Below, piece after piece: positions 16,407 to 24,245 of a stretch of 64,000 bases of DNA (its first letter is position 1; every line of letters begins with the position of its first letter). A program made the position numbers and the translations under genes. Below the pieces are notes generated by a model. That model did no database searches. It had not been told where the DNA came from and was given only the letters and a program-made list of their open reading frames with translations. The DNA comes from Andeanibacterium fulvum (GTDB lineage Bacteria; Pseudomonadota; Alphaproteobacteria; Sphingomonadales; Sphingomonadaceae): the NCBI RefSeq assembly GCF_037154085.1, contig NZ_JBANRM010000004.1:248001-312000 (forward strand), given 5' to 3'.

Positions 16407-16658
16407 TCAGTTACCCGACGAGTTGCGTTCGCCGGTTTCGCTGCCGGTCTTGGCGGCGTCGGCCTGATCGGCCGTGATCTGCGCGACAGGCTTGGTGTCG
16501 GTGCTGGCAGGCTTGTCGTCATCTTCGGCCATGCCCTTGCGGAAGCTGCGCAGGCCCTTGCCGAAATCGCCCATCGTTTCCGAGATCTTGCCCCGGCCGA
16601 ACAGGATCAGGATCACCACGGCCACGATCAGCCAGTGCACCATGGAAAAGGAACCCAT
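16407..16658 (-). CDS. tatA: Sec-independent protein translocase subunit TatA
   Basis: 83 residues, typical TatA: a short N-terminal membrane helix (MVHWLIVAVVILILFGRGK), the FGRGK hinge, an amphipathic helix (ISETMGDFGKGLRSFRKGM) and a charged, disordered tail. Start at ATG 16656-16658; upstream codons do not fit the family. TatA forms the pore that carries folded twin-arginine substrates. No tatB or tatC is beside it, so it is an orphan copy or the cluster is split. The Tat substrate PhoD lies on the same strand 2.7 kb away. Confidence 0.93.
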   Translation of the reverse strand: MGSFSMVHWLIVAVVILILFGRGKISETMGDFGKGLRSFRKGMAEDDDKPASTDTKPVAQITADQADAAKTGSETGERNSSGN

Positions 16659-16779
16659 TTCGAATCGCTCCACCGTTAGGTCGGTATTTCTGGCGCGCCT
16701 ATAACCGAACCATGCAAGGAAAGTGACAGAATTCGAGTTCGGCATTTCCCGCCCGGCCGCATCGCGCTAGTGCTCGCAC

Positions 16780-17196
16780 ATGGATCTGGGCCCGCTCAAT
16801 CACGTCGGCGTCGCGACGCCATCCATTGCCCGCAGCATCGCCTTCTGGCGCGATGCGATGGGCGCCACCCAGATTTACAACCCCTTCCCCATGCCCGAAC
16901 AGGGTGTGACGGTGTGTTTTGTGGACATTCCGAACACTCAGATCGAACTGCTGGAGCCGCTGGGAGAAAACTCCCCCATCGCGAAGTTCCTTGAGCGGAA
17001 CCCGGAAGGCGGCCAGCACCACCTGGCCTTCGAAGTGCCTGACATTGCCACCGCCCGCGCCGCCTTCGAGGCACAGGGCAAGCGCATCCTGGGCCCCACC
17101 CGCATTGGCGCGCATGGCACGCCGGTGTTCTTCCTCCATCCCAAGGATATGGGCGGCGTGCTGACCGAGATCATGGAAACACCCGCACATGGCTGA
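16780..17196 (+). CDS. mce: Methylmalonyl-CoA epimerase
   Basis: 138-residue VOC protein interconverting (S)- and (R)-methylmalonyl-CoA. It shows the family layout: LNHVGVATPSI with a metal His at the start, FVDIPNTQIELLEP in the middle, GGQHHLAFEV with the catalytic/metal region, and FLHPKDMGGVLTEIME with the final Glu ligand. It overlaps the mutase gene by 8 bp, so the two are translationally coupled and act in sequence. Confidence 0.93.
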   Translation: MDLGPLNHVGVATPSIARSIAFWRDAMGATQIYNPFPMPEQGVTVCFVDIPNTQIELLEPLGENSPIAKFLERNPEGGQHHLAFEVPDIATARAAFEAQGKRILGPTRIGAHGTPVFFLHPKDMGGVLTEIMETPAHG

Positions 17197-19486
17197 CAAG
17201 TCCGACTGGCAGGCCCGCGCGGAAAAGGAAGCCAAGGGCGCGGACCTCACCTGGCACACGCCGGAAGGGATCGCGGTCCAACCGCTTTATACGGCAGAAG
17301 ATGCGCCCGCCGACCCCGGAGTGCCCGGCTTCGCCCCCTTCACGCGCGGCCCCTATGCCAGCATGTACACGGTGCGGCCCTGGACCATCCGGCAATATGC
17401 GGGCTTCTCCACGGCGGAGGAATCGAACGCCTTCTATCGCCGCAACCTCGCCGCCGGGCAGAAAGGCCTGTCGGTCGCCTTCGACCTTGCCACTCATCGC
17501 GGCTACGATTCCGATCATCCCCGCGTGGTGGGCGATGTCGGCAAGGCAGGCGTGGCAATCGACACGGTCGAGGACATGAAGCTGCTGTTCGACGGCATCC
17601 CGCTGGCCGAGATGTCCGTTTCCATGACGATGAACGGCGCCGTTATCCCGATCATGGCCTTCTTCATTGTCGCGGGCGAGGAACAGGGCGTGCCGCGCGC
17701 CCAGCTATCGGGGACCATCCAGAACGACATCCTCAAGGAGTTCATGGTCCGCAACACCTACATCTATCCGCCCGAGCCATCGATGCGGATCGTGAGCGAC
17801 ATCATCGCCTTCTGCTCGGCCGAGATGCCGAAGTTCAATTCGATCTCGATCAGCGGCTATCACATGCATGAGGCCGGGGCGACGGCAGTGCAGGAACTGG
17901 GCTTCACCATTGCCGACGGCAAGGAATATGCGAAGCGCGCCATGGCCGCTGGGCTCGACATAGATTCCTTCGCCCCGCGCCTGTCCTTCTTCTTCGGCAT
18001 CGGCATGAACCTCTTCATGGAAGTGGCCAAGCTGCGCGCCGCCCGCGTGCTGTGGTGCAAAGTGATGGAGGAACTGGGCGCGAAAAACGAAAAGTCCAAA
18101 GCCCTGCGCACCCATTGCCAGACCAGCGGCGTCAGCTTGCAGGAGCAAGACCCCTATAACAACGTCATCCGCACTACGGTGGAAGCACTGGCCGCCACTC
18201 TGGGCGGGACGCAAAGCCTGCACACCAATGCGCTGGACGAGGCGCTGGCCCTGCCGACTGACTTTTCCGCGCGCATCGCCCGCAACACCCAGCTTATCCT
18301 GCAGGAGGAAAGCGGCATCACCCGCGTGGCCGATCCTTTGGGCGGGAGCTATTATGTCGAGGCGCTGACTGCCGCTCTGGTGGAGGACGCGGGCAAGCTG
18401 ATCGCCGAAGTGGACGCCATGGGCGGCATGACGCAGGCCGTCGCCAGCGGCATGCCCAAGCGCCTGATCGAACAGGCCGCCGCCGCGCGTCAGGCCCGCG
18501 TGGACCGGGGCGAGGATGTGATCGTGGGCGTCAACAAATACCGGCTCGCCGAGGAGCAGCGGATCGAGACGCTGGAAGTGGACAATCACGCCGTGCGCGA
18601 AAGCCAGATCGCGCGGATTGCCGCCGTGAAGGCCGGGCGGGACGAGGCGAAGGTGCGGGATGCGCTGGCGGCGCTGACGGCGGCTGCCAAAGCTGCTCCC
18701 CCATCGGGGGAGGGGGACCGTGCGCAGCACGGTGGTGGGGGCGTGCCCGAAGGCAATCCCCCTCCGTCATCGCTGCGCGATGCCACCTCCCCCGGCGGGA
18801 GAGGATCTGGGATGGCTCCAACACCCGCTCAGCCTGAGCCTGTCGAAGGCCACACGCCAACGCTTCACCCAGCCGCCAACCTCCTCACCCTCGCCATCGA
18901 GGCCGCCCGCGCCCGCGCCACTCTCGGCGAAATCTCCGCCGCGCTGGAGGACGCCTTCGGCCGCTACGGCACCCAGCCCCAGCCGGTCGGCGGGATTTAC
19001 GGCCCCGCTTATGGCGATGATCCACGCTACCAACAGGTGCTGGACGGCGTGGAAGCCGTCACCCGCCGTCTCGGCCGGAAGCCGCGCCTGCTGGTCGCCA
19101 AGATGGGGCAGGACGGGCATGATCGCGGGGCAAACGTCATCGCCAGCGCCTTCACCGACATGGGCTTTGACGTGATCAGCGGGCCCCTGTTCCAGACCCC
19201 TGCCGAAACCGCCGCCCTCGCCCTTGCCGAAGGGGTGGACGCCGTGGGCGCCAGCAGCCTCGCCGCCGGGCACAAGACGCTGATCCCCGAACTGATCCGC
19301 CACCTGCGCGAAGCAGGCCGCGCCGACATCAAGGTGGTGGCCGGCGGCGTGATCCCGCCGCAGGATTACGACTTCCTGCGCGAGGCGGGTGTGCAGGGGA
19401 TTTACGGGCCGGGCAGCAATGTGGTCGAATGCGCGGCGGATATGCTGCGGTTGCTGGGGCATAATATGCCGCCTGTGGGGGAGTAG
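17189..19486 (+). CDS. Methylmalonyl-CoA mutase, with in-frame repeat insertion between domains
   Basis: Adenosylcobalamin-dependent mutase turning methylmalonyl-CoA into succinyl-CoA. 765 residues, about 50 longer than usual. The substrate barrel (about 1-490) has RQYAGFSTAEESN and SISGYHMHEAGA; the cobalamin domain (about 620-765) has GQDGHDRGA with the His ligand. Between them about residues 500-560 are encoded by palindromic repeats (18694-18850): low-complexity Pro/Gly/Ser-rich protein, placed at the domain linker where it can be tolerated. The frame stays open, so the enzyme is probably functional. Coupled to mce; acts after propionyl-CoA carboxylase. Confidence 0.95.
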   Translation: MADKSDWQARAEKEAKGADLTWHTPEGIAVQPLYTAEDAPADPGVPGFAPFTRGPYASMYTVRPWTIRQYAGFSTAEESNAFYRRNLAAGQKGLSVAFDLATHRGYDSDHPRVVGDVGKAGVAIDTVEDMKLLFDGIPLAEMSVSMTMNGAVIPIMAFFIVAGEEQGVPRAQLSGTIQNDILKEFMVRNTYIYPPEPSMRIVSDIIAFCSAEMPKFNSISISGYHMHEAGATAVQELGFTIADGKEYAKRAMAAGLDIDSFAPRLSFFFGIGMNLFMEVAKLRAARVLWCKVMEELGAKNEKSKALRTHCQTSGVSLQEQDPYNNVIRTTVEALAATLGGTQSLHTNALDEALALPTDFSARIARNTQLILQEESGITRVADPLGGSYYVEALTAALVEDAGKLIAEVDAMGGMTQAVASGMPKRLIEQAAAARQARVDRGEDVIVGVNKYRLAEEQRIETLEVDNHAVRESQIARIAAVKAGRDEAKVRDALAALTAAAKAAPPSGEGDRAQHGGGGVPEGNPPPSSLRDATSPGGRGSGMAPTPAQPEPVEGHTPTLHPAANLLTLAIEAARARATLGEISAALEDAFGRYGTQPQPVGGIYGPAYGDDPRYQQVLDGVEAVTRRLGRKPRLLVAKMGQDGHDRGANVIASAFTDMGFDVISGPLFQTPAETAALALAEGVDAVGASSLAAGHKTLIPELIRHLREAGRADIKVVAGGVIPPQDYDFLREAGVQGIYGPGSNVVECAADMLRLLGHNMPPVGE
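18694..18850. repeat. Composite palindromic repeats inside the mutase gene
   Basis: Two inverted half-elements (18694-18741 and 18758-18806), each built from a CTCCCCC...GGGGGAG-type hairpin and a CGTGCGCAGCACG-type hairpin, followed by a unit of a different family (18828-18850, containing CTGAGCCTGTCGAAGG). All are translated in frame as part of the mutase. Confidence 0.8.
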
Positions 19487-19507
19487 ACGATGATCAGCTT
19501 CCCTCCT

Positions 19508-19706
19508 CGTCACCCTGAACTTGTTTCAGGGTCCATTTCTCCCCATGCGATGTCAGGGCGGGAGGAGAGATGGATGCTGAAACAAGTTCAGCATGACGAT
19601 GTGAGAGGCAGCATCGCCGTTATCTCGTCATTCCAGCGAAAGCTGGAATCGCAGGCCCCCACGTCCAGCCCAGCGGCCAGAGACCCCAGCTTTCGCTGGG
19701 GTGACG
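19508..19706. repeat. REP-like repeat cluster between the mutase and carboxylase genes
   Basis: The 236-bp gap holds four hairpin units in two head-to-head pairs: 19508-19534 and 19572-19598 (arms CCCTGAA/TTCAGGG and GCTGAA/TTCAGC), then 19626-19650 and 19682-19706 (arms TTCCAGC/GCTGGAA and CCCCAGC/GCTGGGG). Every unit starts with CGTCA or ends with TGACG, a shared head. The pattern is that of REP/BIME elements. No gene or clear promoter seen. Confidence 0.85.
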
Positions 19707-19722
19707 GCTTGTAGGAGCCGTC

Positions 19723-21795
19723 ATGTTCACCAAAATCCTCATCGCCAATCGCGGCGAGATCGCCTGCCGGATCATCCGCACCGCGCGGCGCATGGGGATC
19801 GCCACGGTGGCGGTCTATTCCGATGCCGATGCGCGCAGTCCGCATGTGAAGCTGGCGGATGAGGCCGTGCATATCGGCCCCTCCCCCGCCGCGCAGAGCT
19901 ATCTCCTGCCCGAGAAGATCATCGCCGCCTGCAAGGCCACCGGGGCCGAGGCCGTCCATCCGGGCTATGGCTTCCTGTCGGAACGGGCGAGCTTCGTGGA
20001 GGCGCTGGAGGCGGAAGGGATCGCTTTCATCGGCCCGCCGCCCAATGCCATCGCGGCGATGGGCGACAAGATCGAGAGCAAGCGTCTCGCGGCGGCGGCG
20101 GGCGTGAATGTCGTCCCCGGCTTCGTCGGCGAGATCGAGGATACGGAACATGCCGTCCGCATTGCGGGCGAAATTACCTATCCGGTGATGATGAAGGCCA
20201 GCGCGGGCGGCGGCGGCAAGGGAATGCGGCTGGCATGGTCCGAACAGGACGTGCGCGAGGGCTTCGAGAGCGTGAAGCGCGAGGGCCTCAACTCCTTCGG
20301 GGATGACCGCGTCTTCATCGAGAAATTCATCGAAAGCCCGCGCCATATCGAAATCCAGGTTCTGGGCGACCGCCATGGCAATATCGTCCACCTGAACGAG
20401 CGTGAATGCTCCATCCAGCGCCGCCACCAGAAGGTGGTGGAGGAAGCCCCCAGCCCCTTCGTGACGCCCGAAATGCGCGCCCGCATGGGCGAGCAGGCGG
20501 TCGCGCTGGCGCGGGCGGTGGGCTATCATTCGGCGGGCACGGTGGAACTGATCGTCAGCGGCGCGGACCCAACTGGCGAGAGCTTCTATTTCCTCGAAAT
20601 GAACACCCGCCTGCAGGTGGAACACCCCGTTACCGAGGCGATCACCGGGATCGATCTGGTCGAACAGATGATCCGCGTGGCGGCGGGCGAGGCCCTGCCC
20701 TTCACGCAGCAAGACATCGGGATCGACGGCTGGGCCATCGAGAACCGCGTCTATGCCGAGGACCCCTATCGCAATTTTCTGCCCAGCACCGGGCGGCTGG
20801 TGCGCTATCAGCCGCCTGAAGCGGCCTCACACCAACAGCCGTTCGCCCTGAGCCTGTCGAAGGGCGCGGGTGAGGCTGTCGAAGCGCGCGTGCTTCGACA
20901 GGCTCAGCACGAGCGGGGATTCGTAAGAATTGACGATGGCGTCACCGAAGGCGGCGAAGTCTCGATCTTTTACGACCCCATGATCGCCAAGCTGATCACC
21001 TGGGCCCCCACACGCAGCGAAGCGGCGGACCTTCAGGTGCAGGCGCTGGACGCCTTCCGGATCGAGGGGCCGGGCAACAACCTCCACTTCCTCTCCGCCC
21101 TGATGCAGCACCCCCGCTTCCGCGCGGGCGAACTGACCACCGGCTTCATCGCAGAGGAATATCCCGAAGGCTTCATCGGCGCCCCGGCCTCGCCGGAACT
21201 GCTACGGGCTCTTGCGGCCATTGCGGGAACCATCGCCACGATCGATGCCGACCGCGCGCGGCGGATCGACGGGCAGTTGAATGGCCCGCCTGCCCCTCCG
21301 GGCGACTGGCAGGCAACAATCGACGGGACGGATTATCTGGTCAGCATTGAGGAGGATGCGATCACGGTGGATGGCGAGCCGGTGGAGATCGCCTTTGAAT
21401 ATACGCCGGGCGACCGGATCATCTTCGCCGAGTTGGACGGCGCTCCGCTGACGGTTCAGGTCACGCCGAAGCGGCTCGGTTACATGCTCTCCACGCGCGG
21501 TTTCGGTACGCATGTGCGCGTGTTGAACGCCCGTTATGCGGCTTTGAGTGCACATATGATCGAGAAGGAGGCGCCCGATCTCTCGCGCCTGCTGATCTGC
21601 CCGATGCCCGGACTTCTCGTGGCATTACATGTGGTTGAAGGGCAGGCCGTGGAACCCGGCCAGCCTCTGGCCACGGTGGAGGCGATGAAGATGGAAAACC
21701 TCCTGCGCGCCGAAAAATCGGGCACGATCAGGCAGATCAACGCCTCGGTCGGCGCCAGTCTGGCAGTGGATGCGGTGATCCTGGAACTGGACTGA
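19723..21795 (+). CDS. pccA: Acetyl/propionyl-CoA carboxylase alpha subunit (biotin carboxylase plus biotin carrier), with in-frame repeat insertion
   Basis: 690 residues: biotin carboxylase at about 1-450 (ATP-grasp with MKASAGGGGKGMR; HIEIQVLGDRHGN; EMNTRLQVEHPVTE) and a biotinyl domain at the end with VEAMKMEN (biotin on Lys). Next to the mutase and epimerase it most likely carboxylates propionyl-CoA with a beta subunit encoded elsewhere. Between RYQPPE and RIDDGVTEGG some 33 residues are encoded by an inverted repeat pair (20841-20916), making it longer than homologues. The insert sits at a surface loop of the carboxylase domain and keeps frame. Confidence 0.92.
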   Translation: MFTKILIANRGEIACRIIRTARRMGIATVAVYSDADARSPHVKLADEAVHIGPSPAAQSYLLPEKIIAACKATGAEAVHPGYGFLSERASFVEALEAEGIAFIGPPPNAIAAMGDKIESKRLAAAAGVNVVPGFVGEIEDTEHAVRIAGEITYPVMMKASAGGGGKGMRLAWSEQDVREGFESVKREGLNSFGDDRVFIEKFIESPRHIEIQVLGDRHGNIVHLNERECSIQRRHQKVVEEAPSPFVTPEMRARMGEQAVALARAVGYHSAGTVELIVSGADPTGESFYFLEMNTRLQVEHPVTEAITGIDLVEQMIRVAAGEALPFTQQDIGIDGWAIENRVYAEDPYRNFLPSTGRLVRYQPPEAASHQQPFALSLSKGAGEAVEARVLRQAQHERGFVRIDDGVTEGGEVSIFYDPMIAKLITWAPTRSEAADLQVQALDAFRIEGPGNNLHFLSALMQHPRFRAGELTTGFIAEEYPEGFIGAPASPELLRALAAIAGTIATIDADRARRIDGQLNGPPAPPGDWQATIDGTDYLVSIEEDAITVDGEPVEIAFEYTPGDRIIFAELDGAPLTVQVTPKRLGYMLSTRGFGTHVRVLNARYAALSAHMIEKEAPDLSRLLICPMPGLLVALHVVEGQAVEPGQPLATVEAMKMENLLRAEKSGTIRQINASVGASLAVDAVILELD
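20841..20916. repeat. Inverted palindromic repeat pair inside pccA
   Basis: CTGAGCCTGTCGAAG at 20848-20862 and its exact reverse complement at 20893-20907, with extended similarity outwards (20841 and 20916). Same family as the unit at 18828-18850 in the mutase gene. Translated in frame, giving FALSLSKG and RQAQHERGF. Confidence 0.88.
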
Positions 21796-21835
21796 CGTCC
21801 AGTTCCCGAACCACGCACCAGGCAATCAGCCCGAC

Positions 21836-22786
21836 TTAACGCCCGCCTTCGCGCGCGCCGACGATGTCCACCGTCTTGGGCGTGCTGGAAAACAGCTCGG
21901 CAAAAGGATCGTCGCCGGTTTCCATCGTGTGCGGCTCGGTCCCTTCACGCACTGTAGTGCGGCGCATGTCGCGCTTTTCGTGTTCGTAATCGAACTCGCC
22001 GCCGCGATGCATGGTGCACAGATTGTCCCAGATCACCAGATCGCCCGCATTCCACTTCACGCTGAAGATATATTGCGGCTGAGTGCAGTGCTCGATCAGT
22101 TGCTTGATGAGCGAGCGGCCCTCTTCCGGGTCCATCCCTTCGATGTCCATGGTGTGGGCGGCAATGAACAGCGCCTTGCGACCTGACCCCTTGTGGGTGT
22201 GGACCAGCGGGTGACGTGCCTTGGGGCGTGCGTCGATTTCCTCTTCGGCAATGTCGGCGCCGGCCTGCTTGCGGCTCCACCACAGGGAATTCACGCCCAC
22301 CTTGTCGGCCAGGAATTCCTTCATGTCCTGCGGCAGATCGTCATAGGCAGTGCGGGTATCGGCAAACCACGTCTCGCCGCCTTCGCTGGGCACCTGATGG
22401 GCCAAGAGCAGCGAATAGGACGTGCGCTTTTCCATGAAGGCACTGTCCGTGTGCCACAGGCGATCGCCCTTGCGATACTGGATCGCGGCCGGATCCTTCG
22501 TGATCTCGCCTTCCAGATTGAGATTGGACGCGTCGAACAGCTCACGGAAGGGCAGCCGCATCTTCATACCCTCGCGGGCGGGGACACGCTCCAGATAGCC
22601 GAAATTGCGGCTGAATTCGACGTGCTGCTCGTCGGTCAGGCCGGTGTCGCGATAGACGCACACACCGAATTTATCCATGGCATCGGTCACTTCCTTCAGC
22701 TCTTCGGGCGAGAGCGGACGGGTGATATCGAGGCCGGAACATTCGGCGCCGAACTTCGGCAGGATCGGGTTCACTTGGAGGCCCAT
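21836..22786 (-). CDS. TauD/TfdA family 2-oxoglutarate-dependent dioxygenase
   Basis: 316 residues. The Fe(II) facial triad is visible: His and Asp in LWHTDSAFM (about 104-112) and the distal His in CTMHRGGEFDYE; Arg in RRTTV would hold 2-oxoglutarate. Closest in layout to TfdA and aryloxyalkanoate dioxygenases, which split side chains off phenoxy compounds, but taurine or other substrates are possible. Start at ATG 22784-22786 because AGGAG stands 8 bases before it; the upstream ATG has no such signal. Divergent from the Rid gene. Confidence 0.9.
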   Translation of the reverse strand: MGLQVNPILPKFGAECSGLDITRPLSPEELKEVTDAMDKFGVCVYRDTGLTDEQHVEFSRNFGYLERVPAREGMKMRLPFRELFDASNLNLEGEITKDPAAIQYRKGDRLWHTDSAFMEKRTSYSLLLAHQVPSEGGETWFADTRTAYDDLPQDMKEFLADKVGVNSLWWSRKQAGADIAEEEIDARPKARHPLVHTHKGSGRKALFIAAHTMDIEGMDPEEGRSLIKQLIEHCTQPQYIFSVKWNAGDLVIWDNLCTMHRGGEFDYEHEKRDMRRTTVREGTEPHTMETGDDPFAELFSSTPKTVDIVGAREGGR

Positions 22787-22962
22787 CTGGCCTTCTCCTG
22801 TAACTTGCACGCCCCCACGGGGGAAAACGAGCGAGCGCGATTCCCCAAAGCTGTGACAGAGTCAATCTTCCCGCTGACGCCATGCCGCCCCGTCTCGGCT
22901 CTGGCGCGGCCTGGCTCGATCGGCGATAGGAAGAGGAAACGTCAAAGGAGAGGAACCCGGAC

Positions 22963-23346
22963 ATGACTACCCGCCAGCGAATCGCCCCCCGCTCGAAATT
23001 CGAGGAAGAAGTGGGCTTCACCCGTGCATTGCGCGTGGGCGACCGGATCATCGTCGCGGGAACGATCGACGACCGCATGCCCCCCGCCGAAAGCGCAGGC
23101 GATCAGGCGGACCGCATCTACACGCTGATCGGCGAATATATCGAGGAACTGGGCGGCACCATGGCCGACGTCGTGCGCGTGCGCATGTTCGTGACCGACA
23201 TTGCGGACGCCGATGCAGTGAGCGCGGCCTTCTCCAAACACCTGAAGGCCACCTGCCCCACCGGCACGCTGGTGGCGATCAGCTCGCTCTACCGGCCCGA
23301 GATCAAGGTGGAGATCGAAGCCGAAGCGGTAGTCCAGGAGGGCTAA
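22963..23346 (+). CDS. RidA/YjgF family protein
   Basis: 127-residue Rid-family protein, which deaminates reactive enamine/imine intermediates as a trimer. Conserved parts: VGDRIIVAGTI, VVRVRMFVTDI and SSLYRPEIKVEIEAEAV. The canonical catalytic Arg of true RidA lies in a G-x-L-x-R context; here LVAISSLYRPE differs, so this may be one of the Rid1-7 subgroups with another substrate. Strong Shine-Dalgarno (AAAGGAGAGG) before the ATG. Divergent from the TauD-like gene. Confidence 0.88.
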   Translation: MTTRQRIAPRSKFEEEVGFTRALRVGDRIIVAGTIDDRMPPAESAGDQADRIYTLIGEYIEELGGTMADVVRVRMFVTDIADADAVSAAFSKHLKATCPTGTLVAISSLYRPEIKVEIEAEAVVQEG

Positions 23347-23430
23347 CCGAGCCGGGCGGCGGAAAGGTTCGGTACATCGGGCGTTGATATTGCAGAAGAT
23401 ATTGCCCCCGCGAACAGATGGGAGAACACC

Positions 23431-23901
23431 ATGAAGCTCCACCTTGCCGCCGCCTCCACCCTTGCAGCCCTTGCGTTGGCCGCATGCAGCAGTTCCGACG
23501 AGCCGAGCGAGAGTGCCACGCCGGAAAGCGAAGCACCTGCCGCGATGCCCGAGCCTTCCGCCAGTAGCGAGCCCGCAAGCCTGCCCGACGCGATCCCTGC
23601 GGCCATACAGGGCCGCTGGGGTCTGGTTCCGGCCGACTGCACTTCCACGCGCGGCGATGCCAAGGGGCTGCTGGTGATCGGGCCAGAGAAGCTCAAATTC
23701 TATGAATCGGTCGGTACGCTCGGCACGGTGAAGGAAGGCGGGGACAAGCGCCTGCTCGCCAGTTTCGCCTATACGGGCGAAGGCATGAGCTGGACGCGCG
23801 AGGAGGAGCTTGTCGTCAATGAAGGCGGCAAGGAACTGGTGCGCACCGAGCATGGCGGAGGTGCGATGCCGCAGCCACTGACCTATACTCGCTGCGAATA
23901 A
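23431..23901 (+). CDS. Putative lipoprotein of unknown function
   Basis: 156 residues. Lipoprotein signal with lipobox LAAC (Cys19), then a Ser/Glu/Pro/Ala-rich linker to about residue 55, then a compact domain starting IQGRWGLVPADCTSTRGDAKGLL. The two later cysteines could form a disulfide. The domain resembles other small 'alkaline proteinase inhibitor-like/WGL' lipoproteins of sphingomonads but I cannot name it. Gene 13 bp upstream of the I78-inhibitor gene, probably one transcript. Confidence 0.75.
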   Translation: MKLHLAAASTLAALALAACSSSDEPSESATPESEAPAAMPEPSASSEPASLPDAIPAAIQGRWGLVPADCTSTRGDAKGLLVIGPEKLKFYESVGTLGTVKEGGDKRLLASFAYTGEGMSWTREEELVVNEGGKELVRTEHGGGAMPQPLTYTRCE

Positions 23902-23914
23902 TGGGAGTTTTTCG

Positions 23915-24223
23915 ATGACGCGACTTTTCGCCATACCCGCCGCTTTCGCCGGGGCCTTCGCGCTGGGCGCCTGCACCACTACCGGCGCCGAAGAACCCGC
24001 TCCGCAGCCCCGCGCCGAAGGCGAGTGCAAGGCAGAGGCCGGGCAGGCCTTTGTCGGGCAGAAGGCCACGGCAGAAACCGGCGCGGCACTGATCAAGGCC
24101 ACCGGTGCGCGCACCTTGCGCTGGGTTCCGCCCCGCACCGCCGTGACGATGGACTTCCGGGCCGACCGGCTGACCGTCAGCTATGATGACGACATGGTGA
24201 TCGAGCGGGTTTCCTGCACCTGA
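23915..24223 (+). CDS. I78-family peptidase inhibitor-like lipoprotein
   Basis: 102 residues. Signal with lipobox LGAC (Cys20), then a C-terminal domain with the I78 pattern: a Cys before AGQAFVGQKAT, the segment RTLRWVPPRTAVTMDFRADRLTVSYD, and IERVSC at the end with the second Cys. Members inhibit subtilisin/chymotrypsin-like proteases in the periplasm. Immediately downstream of another lipoprotein gene, likely co-transcribed. Confidence 0.8.
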   Translation: MTRLFAIPAAFAGAFALGACTTTGAEEPAPQPRAEGECKAEAGQAFVGQKATAETGAALIKATGARTLRWVPPRTAVTMDFRADRLTVSYDDDMVIERVSCT

Positions 24224-24245
24224 CAGGCCCGCTATCGCCCTGGCG

